Shown one piece after another: positions 16,758 to 25,346 of a stretch of 64,000 nt of DNA. The stretch lies in NCBI RefSeq assembly GCF_000696095.1, contig NZ_BAYX01000003.1:186001-250000 (forward strand), given 5' to 3'. The notes under the pieces were generated by a model that saw only the letters and a program-made list of their open reading frames with translations, was not told the origin of the DNA and made no database searches. Both the position numbers and the translations under genes were made by a program. This stretch comes from Rhizobium rhizogenes NBRC 13257 (lineage in GTDB: Bacteria; Pseudomonadota; Alphaproteobacteria; Rhizobiales; Rhizobiaceae). Numbering within the stretch: the stretch's first letter is position 1; each line of letters starts with the position of its first letter.

Positions 16758-18851
16758 TTACGCAAGCGTACGGACGAGGGGCTCGCGATCCCAGTAGCGT
16801 TTGGCGGCCGCGCCGACAAAGGAGGCAAGCTCGACAACGCCGGCGCCCGGTTGAATACCCGCCTTGTCGAGGAGCGGTTTGGCCGGAATGTTATGACCAA
16901 TGGCCTTCAGATGGCCGAAGGCATCCATTGCCCATTGTACGGCGGCGCCCTCCTTGACGAGCTTTGCCGCGCCTTCGTTCGACAGGATGATCGCCACGGC
17001 ATCGAAGAGCTGTGACGGCGAACCGAGAAGTTGTCCGTCGGCCTTGAGCGTGCTGCTGTCCGAAAGCTTCGTTTCTCCCACTTTTGGCGCAACGATGAAG
17101 GGCGTGGCGCCGGCTTTGGTCAGGGACTTGACCAGGTCGGAGATCGCCTTGGCGTCACTGCCGTCTGCGATCAGAATGCCGACCGTGCGCCCCTCCAGCG
17201 TCTCCTTCATGTTCTTATGGATCGAAAGGGCAGGCGAGGGATCGAGATCGATCGGCTTGCGAACGGGAGGGTTCCTGTTCGGCAGGGCGATGCCGAGGCC
17301 GGCAGCAACACGCTTTGCCAGATCGGCGTCGACATTCATGAGGTTGCCGACCACGCGAGGCGGCACCTGCTCAAGCTGCACCTTCGACAGCTCGAACGCG
17401 AAGGCGGAGGCGATATGGGCCTGTTCCGAGGGTGTTTGCGACTTCCAGAACAGGCGCGCCTGGCTGTAGTGGTCGGCAAAGAGTTCACCGCGTGCCCGCA
17501 ACTTGTCACCTTGCTCTCCTTCCCCCGCCTGGTGGGCGAAGGTCTGGAAGCCGGTGACGGGACATTCACGCGGACCGCCAGGCTCGCCGTTCTCGCTGAG
17601 GCTGTTGGGTTCGTAATTGGCGCGGCCCTTGGGTACGTTCATCTGCATCTGGCCGTCGCGCTGGAAGTTCATCACCGGGCATTTTGGCGCGTTGATCGGC
17701 AATTGATGGAAATTCGCGGTGCCAAGCCGTGATTTCTGTGTGTCGAGATAGCTGAAGAGGCGCCCCTGTAGCAGCGGATCGTTGGTGAAATCGACACCCG
17801 GCACGATATTGGCCGGACAGAAGGCGACCTGCTCGGTCTCGGCAAAGAAATTGTCGGGATTTCGGTCGAGCACCATTCGGCCGACGATCTTGAGCGGCAG
17901 GATCTCTTCCGGAATGAGCTTGGTAGGATCGAGGACATCATATGGAAGGCTCTCGGCGAACTTGTCGTCGAAGAGCTGCAGCCCCAGCTCCCATTCTGGA
18001 AAATGGCCGGCGGCGATCGTCTCAAACAGGTCGCGGCGATGATAGTCGTTGTCGGCCGCCTGCAGCTTCAACGCTTCGTCCCACACCAGCGACTGCATGC
18101 CAAGCTTCGGTCGCCAATGGAATTTCACGAAGGTGGACTTGCCGGCCTCGTTGACGAGACGGAACGTGTGGATACCAAAGCCCTGCATCATGCGGAGCGA
18201 GCGAGGAATGGCGCGATCCGACATCGCCCACATCAGCATATGGGTCGCTTCCGGCATCAAGGATGCCCAGTCCCAGAAGGTGTCGTGGGCACTGCCGGCT
18301 TGCGGATAGGCCCTGTCCGCCTCCATTTTGACCGCGTGGACGAGATCCGGAAACTTGATCGCATCCTGGATGAAGAAGACCGGGATATTGTTGCCGACGA
18401 GATCCCAATTGCCTTGCTTTGTGTAGAATTTCACCGCGAAGCCGCGTACGTCGCGTGGCGTATCGACAGAGCCGGCGCCACCGGCAACGGTTGAGAAGCG
18501 GACGAAGACCGGTGTTTTTTCGCCCTTGCGCTGGAACAGATCCGCCTTGGTGATGTCGGAGAGAGGCTCATAGAGTTCGAAAAATCCATGCGCGCCTGAC
18601 CCGCGCGCATGTACGATGCGCTCGGGAATGCGTTCGTGATCAAAATGAAAGATCTTTTCGCGCAGCACGAAATCTTCAAGAAGAGTCGGCCCGCGCACGC
18701 CGGATTTCAGGCTGTTCTGATTGTCGGAGACAGGAGTGCCCTGGTCTGTCGTCAAATGATCGACGCCTCCATGCGGCCCCTTGGCCGGCACATGCTGATG
18801 TGTCTCGCCGCCTTTGCCGCGCGAAGTTTCGAAATTCGTCTCGGTCGCCAT
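16758..18851 (-). CDS. katE: Large-subunit (KatE/HPII-type) catalase
   Basis: Haem catalase of 697 residues that converts hydrogen peroxide to water and oxygen. The distal histidine is in [15 protein letters not shown] near 85, the distal asparagine is in [13 protein letters not shown], and the haem-ligand tyrosine is in [12 protein letters not shown] near 365. The length beyond about 500 residues corresponds to the extra flavodoxin/DJ-1-like C-terminal domain of clade 2 catalases ([16 protein letters not shown] and following). The start is the ATG at 18851 with GGAGGAGG before it; the frame continues upstream through the promoter region without support. A good match to an EcfG promoter lies 37 bases upstream, so it should be part of the general stress response. 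Confidence 0.95.
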   Translation of the reverse strand: MATETNFETSRGKGGETHQHVPAKGPHGGVDHLTTDQGTPVSDNQNSLKSGVRGPTLLEDFVLREKIFHFDHERIPERIVHARGSGAHGFFELYEPLSDITKADLFQRKGEKTPVFVRFSTVAGGAGSVDTPRDVRGFAVKFYTKQGNWDLVGNNIPVFFIQDAIKFPDLVHAVKMEADRAYPQAGSAHDTFWDWASLMPEATHMLMWAMSDRAIPRSLRMMQGFGIHTFRLVNEAGKSTFVKFHWRPKLGMQSLVWDEALKLQAADNDYHRRDLFETIAAGHFPEWELGLQLFDDKFAESLPYDVLDPTKLIPEEILPLKIVGRMVLDRNPDNFFAETEQVAFCPANIVPGVDFTNDPLLQGRLFSYLDTQKSRLGTANFHQLPINAPKCPVMNFQRDGQMQMNVPKGRANYEPNSLSENGEPGGPRECPVTGFQTFAHQAGEGEQGDKLRARGELFADHYSQARLFWKSQTPSEQAHIASAFAFELSKVQLEQVPPRVVGNLMNVDADLAKRVAAGLGIALPNRNPPVRKPIDLDPSPALSIHKNMKETLEGRTVGILIADGSDAKAISDLVKSLTKAGATPFIVAPKVGETKLSDSSTLKADGQLLGSPSQLFDAVAIILSNEGAAKLVKEGAAVQWAMDAFGHLKAIGHNIPAKPLLDKAGIQPGAGVVELASFVGAAAKRYWDREPLVRTLA

Positions 18852-18887
18852 GGGGATCCTCCTCCGGATACTAACTCGACGAGACTT

Positions 18888-18912
18888 AACGTCCGCAATT
18901 CTTAGTTGTTCC
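18888..18912 (-). promoter_or_regulatory. EcfG-type general-stress promoter of the catalase gene
   Basis: Read on the - strand, GGAAC (18912-18908) is followed by exactly 16 bases and CGTT (18891-18888), about 37 bases before the catalase ATG. This matches the GGAAC-N16/17-CGTT consensus of the alphaproteobacterial general stress sigma factor EcfG. Both elements match exactly and the position is right. Confidence 0.75.
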
Positions 18913-19063
18913 AGGCGATCTGTAATCGCGCTTCCTGGCGGTTCAAAGATCGTGGCGCTATTGGGATCCATATCGGCCGTGGCCCGCTGCAAACGGAAGA
19001 TGCGTCAGAGAGCATTGCGACCGTCTTCGACGCCCAGCATCCGCATCTTTATCGCTCTACGTT

Positions 19064-19095
19064 TTTCCTATAGGGTTATATAATTCCTATAGGAA
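19064..19095. promoter_or_regulatory. Two palindromic operators before the XRE-cupin gene
   Basis: TTCCTATAGGAA at 19084-19095 is a perfect 12-base palindrome. A near copy, TTCCTATAGGG, begins at 19065, so the centres are 19 bases apart. They lie about 50-75 bases before the regulator start, where self-regulation is expected. Weaker relatives (TTCCTTACAGAA at 19817-19828, and ATCCGTATAAGAA near 19797) lie before the transporter operon. Confidence 0.6.
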
Positions 19096-19141
19096 ACCAA
19101 GTTGAATGCCGATAAAGTTTCGCGCAAGCAGGGAGGTGAAC

Positions 19142-19744
19142 ATGCTGGATACCGCGACGGAAGAGCGTGACGAAATGGATCTCGGCAAGCGCGTGCGGGC
19201 ACTGCGGGCCAATATCGACATGACCATCAAGGAAGTGTCGCTGCGCTCGGGAATGTCCGCTTCGGCCATTTCCAAGATCGAGAACAATCAGCTTTCGCCG
19301 ACCTACGAGAACATCATCAAGCTCGCACGAGGGCTGGGGGTGGATATTTCGGAGCTTTTCTCCGATCCCAGCAAACAAATGCCGCGCGGCCGCCGGTCGT
19401 TCACCCGTAAGGGTCAGGGCAAAATTATCAATACGAAACAGTATATTTACGAGATGCTCTGCACCGATCTCATCGGCAAGAAGATGATGCCGTTGAAGGC
19501 AACGCTCAAGGCCCACGAGATTCGTGACTTCGGCAAGCTCATCGCCCATGTCGGCGAGGAAATAGTTGTCGTGCTCAGCGGCCGCGTCGAGTTGCGGACC
19601 GAGTTCTATGAGCCGCTTGTTCTGGAAGAGGGCGACTGCGCCTATTTCGACAGCACCATGGGGCATGCCTGCCTTGCTGCTGGCGACGGCGATGCCGAAC
19701 TATTCTGGGTCTGCTCCAGCAACGAAGTTCTCGGGCTGTCCTAG
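19142..19744 (+). CDS. XRE-family regulator with C-terminal cupin domain
   Basis: DNA-binding regulator of 200 residues. An N-terminal helix-turn-helix (about 15-70: LGKRVRALRANIDMTIKEVS, then ISKIENNQLSPTYENIIKLA) is followed by a linker and a C-terminal cupin-like beta barrel (about 125-198: HVGEEIVVVLSGRVELRT, then LEEGDCAYFDSTMGH). Such proteins commonly control amino-acid, polyamine or osmolyte use, sensing the ligand in the cupin. The ATG at 19142 follows GGGAGGTGA at ideal spacing and is preferred to an ATG at 19106, which would place the operators closer. It is transcribed toward the amino-acid transporter operon that it probably controls. Confidence 0.9.
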   Translation: MLDTATEERDEMDLGKRVRALRANIDMTIKEVSLRSGMSASAISKIENNQLSPTYENIIKLARGLGVDISELFSDPSKQMPRGRRSFTRKGQGKIINTKQYIYEMLCTDLIGKKMMPLKATLKAHEIRDFGKLIAHVGEEIVVVLSGRVELRTEFYEPLVLEEGDCAYFDSTMGHACLAAGDGDAELFWVCSSNEVLGLS

Positions 19745-19767
19745 CCAATAATGCGCGTGCCACGCGC

Positions 19768-19796
19768 TTGACACATCGAAAATGTAAGTATTGAAT
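19768..19796 (+). promoter_or_regulatory. Sigma70-type promoter of the amino-acid transporter operon
   Basis: TTGACA (19768-19773), a 17-base spacer and TTGAAT (19791-19796) form a reasonable housekeeping promoter about 85 bases before the binding-protein ATG. Degenerate copies of the regulator palindrome follow immediately downstream, at a position suited to repression. Confidence 0.5.
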
Positions 19797-19879
19797 ATCC
19801 GTATAAGAAATAAAAATTCCTTACAGAAACTATTATTATCATTCGCGGATCGCTATCCGACTGTAATCAGGGAAAAGAC

Positions 19880-20752
19880 ATGACCGAAGACGTTACTGGT
19901 CGCCGCGCGTTTCTGACGGCCGCGGCATTGGGCGGTGGTGCCGCTGTTCTCGTTGGTGGCGCGACTGCAGCTGTCGCGCAGACGGCAAGTGCGCCTGGCA
20001 CGCTTCAGGCTATCCGTGATCGTGGCGAACTTCGCATCGCCGTGGCGCCGGGCGAGCCTTGGTTCTACAAGGATCAGCGCAGCGGCGAATGGTATGGTCT
20101 CGGCTGGGGCGTCGGTGTGGCGCTCGCCAAGGAACTGGGCATCAAGGCGACCCCGGTGGAAACCACATGGGGCACCGCGATCGCAGGCCTTCAGGCCGGC
20201 CAGTTCGACGTGATGTTCACGATGGATGCGACGCCGCAGCGGGCGCTTGCTGCCGATTTTCCGGTCCAGCCGATGTTCTACTACGCGCAGGGCGTTCTCC
20301 TCAAGGACGGTGTCACCGTCACGACATGGGAGGAGATGAACAAGCCGGAGTTCAAGATCGGCGTTGTTCTCGGCACGTCTCCGGACCGCGATATCACCGT
20401 TCGTCTTCCAAAGGCGACCATCGAACGCTTCCCCAGCGCCGACGAGACGGGTGCGGCTTTCGTTGCCGGCCGAATGGACGCAATTTCACTGTTCCATCCG
20501 GCGCTCGTCATGCTGCAGTCCAAGGTCAAGCGCGGCTCGATCGTTCTGCCCGAGCCGATCCGTCAGTCGCCTTCGAGCGCTGGCGTTCCCAATCAGGCCG
20601 ACAAGTCGTGGCGCGACTGGCTCGGTCTTTCGATGGATTATCTCTACCAGACCGGCCAGACGCAGAAGATCTTTGATGAGTATCTGACCTATCGCGGTAT
20701 CGATGCCTCCAAGGTCCCGGCCATCATGCGCGAGCGCTGGACCAAGGCCTGA
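19880..20752 (+). CDS. Polar amino-acid ABC transporter substrate-binding protein (family 3)
   Basis: Periplasmic binding protein of 290 residues. Arg8-Arg9 in GRRAFLTAAALGGGAA precede a hydrophobic stretch with cleavage near AVAQ|TAS, which suggests Tat-dependent export. The mature part begins with the family 3 pattern LQAIRDRGELRIAVAPGEPW, followed by GWGVGVALAKELG and the FDVMFTMDATPQRA segment. The gene is first in an operon with two permeases, an ATPase and two enzymes. A strong hairpin with a U-run directly after it would give more binding protein than membrane subunits. The substrate is probably an amino acid or a derivative. Confidence 0.92.
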   Translation: MTEDVTGRRAFLTAAALGGGAAVLVGGATAAVAQTASAPGTLQAIRDRGELRIAVAPGEPWFYKDQRSGEWYGLGWGVGVALAKELGIKATPVETTWGTAIAGLQAGQFDVMFTMDATPQRALAADFPVQPMFYYAQGVLLKDGVTVTTWEEMNKPEFKIGVVLGTSPDRDITVRLPKATIERFPSADETGAAFVAGRMDAISLFHPALVMLQSKVKRGSIVLPEPIRQSPSSAGVPNQADKSWRDWLGLSMDYLYQTGQTQKIFDEYLTYRGIDASKVPAIMRERWTKA

Positions 20753-20765
20753 GGAAAAATCGGAA

Positions 20766-20795
20766 AGGCGGGCCACAAGCCCGCCTCTCTTTTTC
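20766..20795 (+). terminator. Rho-independent terminator/attenuator after the binding-protein gene
   Basis: AGGCGGGC (20766-20773), loop CACAA, GCCCGCCT (20779-20786), then CTCTTTTT. A perfect eight-pair stem followed by a U-run, 14 bases after the stop. Its position inside the operon suggests partial termination. Confidence 0.8.
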
Positions 20796-20844
20796 ATGGC
20801 TTTTTCTATCCTCGGCCGCGCATCGACAAGGTGCGGAGATCATC

Positions 20845-21516
20845 ATGAACTATACCTGGGATTTTACGCCCATCCGCATGAATGCGGAGCTGCTGCTCGA
20901 AGGGCTCGGCAATACGCTGCTCCTGTCGGCGGCATCGATCGTTGCCGGGCTGTGTTTCGGCATCGTCCTGGTGCTGATGCGGCTTTCGTCGAACAAGCCG
21001 ATCTCGATTGTTGGCACGGCGATCATCGAATTCTATCGCAATACACCACCGCTGGTGCATTTCTTTTGGTATTTCTACGGGCTGCCAATCCTCATCGGCG
21101 TCAGTCTCGATCCGTTCGTGGCAGCCTGGATCGCACTCTCCATCCAGTCGGGCGCCTTTTTCGCCGAGGTTTTCCGGGGCGGCATTATCTCGATCGAGCG
21201 TGGCCAGTGGGAAGCCGCGCGTGCGCTTGGCATGCGCGGCGGCAGGATCATGCGCCGGATCATCCTGCCCCAGGCACTGCGCCGTATGATCCCACCGCTG
21301 ATGGAGCGCTCGTTCGAGCTGGTGAAGACGACGTCGCTCGCCGCCACGCTCGCCTATGGTGATCTCGTCTATCAGGCGATGGTGGTGACGTCGCAGACCT
21401 ATCGGCCGCTGGAAACCTATACGACCGTCGCCGTCCTGTTTTTCAGCGTGCTGTTCGTCGCAAGCCTCGGCATGCGCGCTGTCGAAGCGCGTCTTGCGCG
21501 ATATCACAAGAGGTAG
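20845..21516 (+). CDS. Polar amino-acid ABC transporter permease 1
   Basis: Inner-membrane permease of 223 residues of the HisMQ/GltJK type. Hydrophobic segments are visible near 20-45, 55-80, 85-105 and 180-205. The family landmarks are FYRNTPPLVHFFWYF near 61 and the coupling loop WEAARALGMRGGRIMRRIIL near 125. It starts at the ATG at 20845 with GGAG in TGCGGAGATCATC before it. It ends three bases before the next permease start. It would form a heterodimer with the following permease. Confidence 0.92.
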   Translation: MNYTWDFTPIRMNAELLLEGLGNTLLLSAASIVAGLCFGIVLVLMRLSSNKPISIVGTAIIEFYRNTPPLVHFFWYFYGLPILIGVSLDPFVAAWIALSIQSGAFFAEVFRGGIISIERGQWEAARALGMRGGRIMRRIILPQALRRMIPPLMERSFELVKTTSLAATLAYGDLVYQAMVVTSQTYRPLETYTTVAVLFFSVLFVASLGMRAVEARLARYHKR

Positions 21517-21519
21517 ACC

Positions 21520-22188
21520 ATGGACTATCAGTTCCAGTTCGGCGAAGTCCTCGCCAATAGCGATCTGCTGTTGCGCGGTATCCGGCTGACCCTGACGCTG
21601 TGGGCGCTGGCTTTTTCCGGTGCGCTGGTGGCCGGGCTGTTTCTGGGGCTCGCCCGCGCCTCGACGGTCAAATGGATCAACTGGCTCGCCACCGGCTATA
21701 TCGAGGTGTTCCGCAACACACCGACTCTGGTGCAGCTCATCTGGTTTTATTATGCCTTTCCGGTCCTCACCGGTTGGCAGATGAGCTCGTTTACCGCTGC
21801 GGCTCTTGGCCTGTTTCTCAATACGTCGGCCTATTGCGCCGAGATCTGGCGCGCCGGCCTGCAATCGGTCGCTTCCGGACAATGGGAAGCGGCAAGCGCG
21901 CTCGGCATGACGACAAGGCGCACGCTTGCTCGCATCATCCTGCCGCAGGCCGCCCGCCGTATGATCCCGGCCTTCACCAATCGCGGCGTCGAACTTGCCA
22001 AGATGACGTCTATCGCCTCCGTCATCACCGTTCAGGAACTGATGTACGAGGCGAAGATGCTAAGTACCCAGTCATTCCTGCCGCTGGAAACCTTCTCGGT
22101 CGTGGCGGTCATCTATTTCCTGGTGATCTATCCAGGCACGCTTGCAGCCTATGGGCTGGAGCGTCGATTGAACTCACGAGGAACCTGA
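21520..22188 (+). CDS. Polar amino-acid ABC transporter permease 2
   Basis: Inner-membrane permease of 222 residues, partner of the preceding gene. It has the EVFRNTPTLVQLIWFYYAF block near 61 and the coupling loop WEAASALGMTTRRTLARIIL near 123, with membrane segments in the same places as its partner. The sequence after the loop, RRMIPAFTNRGVELAKMTS, is typical. The ATG follows AAGAGGTAGACC. Its stop is directly followed by the ATPase start (one base between), showing tight coupling. Confidence 0.92.
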   Translation: MDYQFQFGEVLANSDLLLRGIRLTLTLWALAFSGALVAGLFLGLARASTVKWINWLATGYIEVFRNTPTLVQLIWFYYAFPVLTGWQMSSFTAAALGLFLNTSAYCAEIWRAGLQSVASGQWEAASALGMTTRRTLARIILPQAARRMIPAFTNRGVELAKMTSIASVITVQELMYEAKMLSTQSFLPLETFSVVAVIYFLVIYPGTLAAYGLERRLNSRGT

Positions 22189-22189
22189 C

Positions 22190-22972
22190 ATGGCCTTGAA
22201 CGAAGAAACGGTCCTTAGCGTCGAAGGCTTGCGCAAGAGTTTCGGACCCAATGAGGTTCTGAAGGGTATGGATCTCAAGGTGAAACCGGGCGAGCGCATT
22301 GCCATTCTGGGCTCCAGCGGCTCGGGCAAAAGCACCTTCCTGCGCTGCATCAACTTCATGGAAACGCCAAGCGTGGGTCGCATCAGTCTCGACGGCGTGC
22401 CGGTCGGCAAGCAGGGAAAGGCCGGCCAGATCGTTGCATCGGAAAAGGAGCTTTGTGCCCTTCGCACCCGCGTCGGCATGATCTTCCAGCAGTTCAATCT
22501 GTTTCCCCACATGACCGCGCTCGAAAACGTCATGGAAGGCCTGATCTCGGTGCACGGCAGGAGCCGCGCCGACGCTAGGGCCAAGGCGAGGGATTATCTT
22601 GCCCGCGTCGGTCTTGCCGAAAAGGCGGATCAGTATCCAGCACGACTGTCCGGCGGCCAGCAGCAGCGCGTCGCGATTGCCCGGGCACTGGCGATGGAAC
22701 CGGAAATCCTTCTTTTCGACGAGCCGACATCATCTCTGGACCCGGAATTGGTCGGCGAAGTGCTCGATGTCATCCTCGACCTCTCCAAAGAAGGCCGGAC
22801 CATGCTTCTGGTCACGCATGAGCTCGGTTTCGCCTATCACTTCGCGACACGCGTGCTATTCCTGCATGACGGTCTTATCCACGAAGAGGGTACGCCGGAC
22901 GAGGTGCTGAAAAATCCGCAGCAGGAGCGTACGAAGACTTTCCTGGCGCGCTTCTCGTCCTTCCATTTCTAA
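22190..22972 (+). CDS. Polar amino-acid ABC transporter ATPase
   Basis: Cytoplasmic ATPase of 260 residues. Walker A is GSSGSGKST near 42-50, the Q-loop lies in MIFQQFNLFPHMTALENV, the signature is [15 protein letters not shown] near 155, Walker B is ILLFDEPTSSLDPE, and the switch histidine is in LVTHELGF. The EVLKNPQQERTKTFLARF tail fits the GlnQ/HisP group. A small insertion (about 75-90, GKQGKAGQIVASEKEL) is seen in some subfamilies. GAGGAACC precedes the ATG. Confidence 0.93.
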   Translation: MALNEETVLSVEGLRKSFGPNEVLKGMDLKVKPGERIAILGSSGSGKSTFLRCINFMETPSVGRISLDGVPVGKQGKAGQIVASEKELCALRTRVGMIFQQFNLFPHMTALENVMEGLISVHGRSRADARAKARDYLARVGLAEKADQYPARLSGGQQQRVAIARALAMEPEILLFDEPTSSLDPELVGEVLDVILDLSKEGRTMLLVTHELGFAYHFATRVLFLHDGLIHEEGTPDEVLKNPQQERTKTFLARFSSFHF

Positions 22973-22982
22973 AGGCAGGCCA

Positions 22983-23903
22983 ATGACAGAAGACAAGGGT
23001 GCGCAGACGCCGGTCGAGGACCCCCGCAACGAGGATCTGTGGATATGGCTGAATGGCCGGCTCGTCAAACGCGTCGATGCCGTGGTGTCGATCTTCGACG
23101 CCGGCTTCGGACTTGGTGATGGCGTCTGGGAAGGCATCCGGCTTGCCAAGGGCAAGCTCGTGTTCGTCGAAGAACATCTGAAGCGCCTTTACGAAGGCGC
23201 CCGCACCATCGCGATTGATATAGGCTTGACGCCAAGCGAAATGCGGGCGGCGCTCGAGGAAGTCTGCGCGGCGAACGGCATCGAGGATGGTGGTCATCTG
23301 CGCCTGATGGTGACGCGGGGCGAAAAGCGCACCGTGCATCAGGACCCACGCAATGCGCTTGGCAAGGCGACGATCGCGATTACCGCCGAGTTCAAAAAGC
23401 CGGATCCCGAGATCAAGAAGCAGGGCATCAAGCTCTTCACCTCCACATTTCGGTCGTCAGGACCCGATTCCTTCGATCTCAGGCTCAATTCGCACAGTCG
23501 CCTGAATTTCATTCAACCGTTGCTGCAGGCGATTGCGGCCGGTGCCCACGAGGCACTGATGCTCGATCCCGCCGGGTTCGTCGCGAGCTGCAACTCGACG
23601 AATTTCTTCATCGTACGCGATAGCGAGGTGCTGACATCCAGCGGGCGCTTCTGCTTCAAGGGCATCACCCGGGCGAAGGTCATCAGGCTATGCGCGGAAC
23701 AAGGGATTGCCTGCCGCGAGACGGATTTCACGCTGGCCGAAGTCTACAATGCCGAAGAGGCTTTCGTGACCGGCACGTTCGGCGGTGTCACGCCCGTTCG
23801 CTCAGTGGATGGCCGCAGTCTTGGCGAGAGCCTACCGGGAACGCTCACGAGCCGCCTGTCGGCGATCTACGACCAGGCGTTTTTCGGAGAGGCGCCGAAA
23901 TGA
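22983..23903 (+). CDS. Class IV aminotransferase-fold protein lacking the expected PLP lysine
   Basis: Protein of 306 residues with the fold of branched-chain/D-amino-acid aminotransferases. FDAGFGLGDGVWEGIRLAKG (39-58), the LRLMVTRGEKR strand, GITRAKVIRLC near 225 and FVTGTFGGVTPVRSVDG near 260 are family landmarks. The usual lysine that holds PLP should fall in 168-175, where the sequence reads LNSHSRLN. No lysine is present between 151 and 222, and the position nearest to the conserved Asn is Arg173. The glutamate that normally contacts the cofactor ring is replaced in the segment VASCNSTNFF. It could be a divergent transaminase using another residue or a non-transaminase (inference). It lies 10 bases after the ATPase gene. 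Confidence 0.8.
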   Translation: MTEDKGAQTPVEDPRNEDLWIWLNGRLVKRVDAVVSIFDAGFGLGDGVWEGIRLAKGKLVFVEEHLKRLYEGARTIAIDIGLTPSEMRAALEEVCAANGIEDGGHLRLMVTRGEKRTVHQDPRNALGKATIAITAEFKKPDPEIKKQGIKLFTSTFRSSGPDSFDLRLNSHSRLNFIQPLLQAIAAGAHEALMLDPAGFVASCNSTNFFIVRDSEVLTSSGRFCFKGITRAKVIRLCAEQGIACRETDFTLAEVYNAEEAFVTGTFGGVTPVRSVDGRSLGESLPGTLTSRLSAIYDQAFFGEAPK

Positions 23904-25297
23904 CGCTCACCAGCCGGATCGCCGCTTTCGCCGAGACGTTGCGTTATGACGATATTCCGCAAGCCGTCCGGCACAAGGCAAGCCTGCACATCATCGACAG
24001 CATCGGCTGTGGGATCGCCGGTGCGGCGAGCGATCTTTCCCGCCGGGTGCTGTCGTTTCTGGCCAGCGAGGCGAAGGAAGGGGTCTGCCCAATTCTCGGC
24101 ACGCCGCTCGCATTCGGGCCTGCCACATCCGCTTTCGGCAATTCGGCCGCGATGAATGCGCTTGATTTCGACGACGGGCTGGAAGTCGACGGTAAGGGCA
24201 TGGGCCATCCGGGCGCGACCATCGTTGCGGCGGCAATCGCAGCGCCATTCCTGGCGGTGATCTCGGGCCGCGATTTCCTGACGGCGGTCGTTGCGGGCTA
24301 CGAGATCAACAACCGGCTGATCCAGGCGATACAGCCGAGCATGGAGCGTTTTCGCGAGGTCTACGGCGTCTGCCAGCATCAGACGGTCGGCGCCGCCATC
24401 GCCTATGGCAAGCAGAAGGGGCTCGGGCGGGACGCGCTCGAAAATGCAATCGGCTTTGCCGGTACCTTGGCCAATGTCCCCAGCCTGAAGAAATACAACT
24501 GGGAAAGCCGGCCGCTTGTTTCCTTTAAAGACTTCAATGCCCCGGCCGCCGAAACCGGTGTGCGTGCCGTCGAACTCGACGCCTGCGGCCTTGTCGGCGC
24601 AAAGGCGGTTCTCGACGGGACGAGCGGACTGTGGCGGATGCTTGGATCGGACCGTTTCGACGAAGAGATATTGGTCGGTGGGCTTGGCGACGATTGGAGC
24701 CTGTCGGGCAACACGATCAAGGCATTTCCAACCTGCCGCTGGATGCAGACGACGCTCTCGGCGTTTCAGGAGCTCAAGCGGGAGCACGGGCTTCGGGCCG
24801 GGGACATCCAGACGGTGACCGTCCATACGGCGTCAGCGCTGATCCGCGATTTCATGGATCGCGCGCCCACGACCATGGTGGATGCGCAATTCTCCTTTCC
24901 CTACGCCCTCGCCGCCATGGCGCTCGACATCGCGCCCGCCGCGCGCTGGTACGAGCCGGAGACCATGACGCACGCCGATCTCAAGGCGTTTTCCTCCAGG
25001 GTCGAGGCGGAGATCGATGACGAGGCCGATCGTCTGCTCGACAGCATCCGCCGTCCCACCGGCCGCGTGAGCATCCGGACAAAGGACGGTAGGCATCTGG
25101 CCTCCCCACTTGTCCAGTTCGCACCCGGCAGCCCTTTGAACCCGGTATCGGATGATTTCATACTCGAAAAATTCGAAGCGAATGTCGTTCCGGTCATTGG
25201 CACCGAAGCGTCGCAAAAGTTGCTCGAAGGACTTTTCGGCCTTGATCGCATCGGGGATATGGCAGCACTGCTGTGGCTTGGTGTGACGGCGAACTGA
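23900..25297 (+). CDS. MmgE/PrpD family protein
   Basis: Cytoplasmic protein of 465 residues of the MmgE/PrpD family, which includes 2-methylcitrate dehydratase, cis-aconitate decarboxylase and iminodisuccinate epimerase. Landmarks are DSIGCGIAGA near 35, the NALDFDDGLEVDGKGMGHPG segment near 85-105, VVAGYEINNRL near 130, and KAFPTCRWMQTTLSAFQEL near 275. The ATG at 23900 overlaps the previous stop by four bases, with GGAGAGG upstream. The family acts on di- and tricarboxylic acids, so this enzyme may process a carbon skeleton produced from the imported amino acid (inference). Confidence 0.88.
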   Translation: MTLTSRIAAFAETLRYDDIPQAVRHKASLHIIDSIGCGIAGAASDLSRRVLSFLASEAKEGVCPILGTPLAFGPATSAFGNSAAMNALDFDDGLEVDGKGMGHPGATIVAAAIAAPFLAVISGRDFLTAVVAGYEINNRLIQAIQPSMERFREVYGVCQHQTVGAAIAYGKQKGLGRDALENAIGFAGTLANVPSLKKYNWESRPLVSFKDFNAPAAETGVRAVELDACGLVGAKAVLDGTSGLWRMLGSDRFDEEILVGGLGDDWSLSGNTIKAFPTCRWMQTTLSAFQELKREHGLRAGDIQTVTVHTASALIRDFMDRAPTTMVDAQFSFPYALAAMALDIAPAARWYEPETMTHADLKAFSSRVEAEIDDEADRLLDSIRRPTGRVSIRTKDGRHLASPLVQFAPGSPLNPVSDDFILEKFEANVVPVIGTEASQKLLEGLFGLDRIGDMAALLWLGVTAN

Positions 25298-25346
25298 CCG
25301 AATAACACGGCTCCCATCCATCTTGTCGCTGTGATGCCTGTCGGAG

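Noticed and set aside
23690..23899. Extended N-terminus of the MmgE/PrpD frame into the aminotransferase-like gene
   Set aside because: The added 70 residues are a shifted-frame reading of the upstream gene; the ATG at 23900 has a ribosome site and normal family length.
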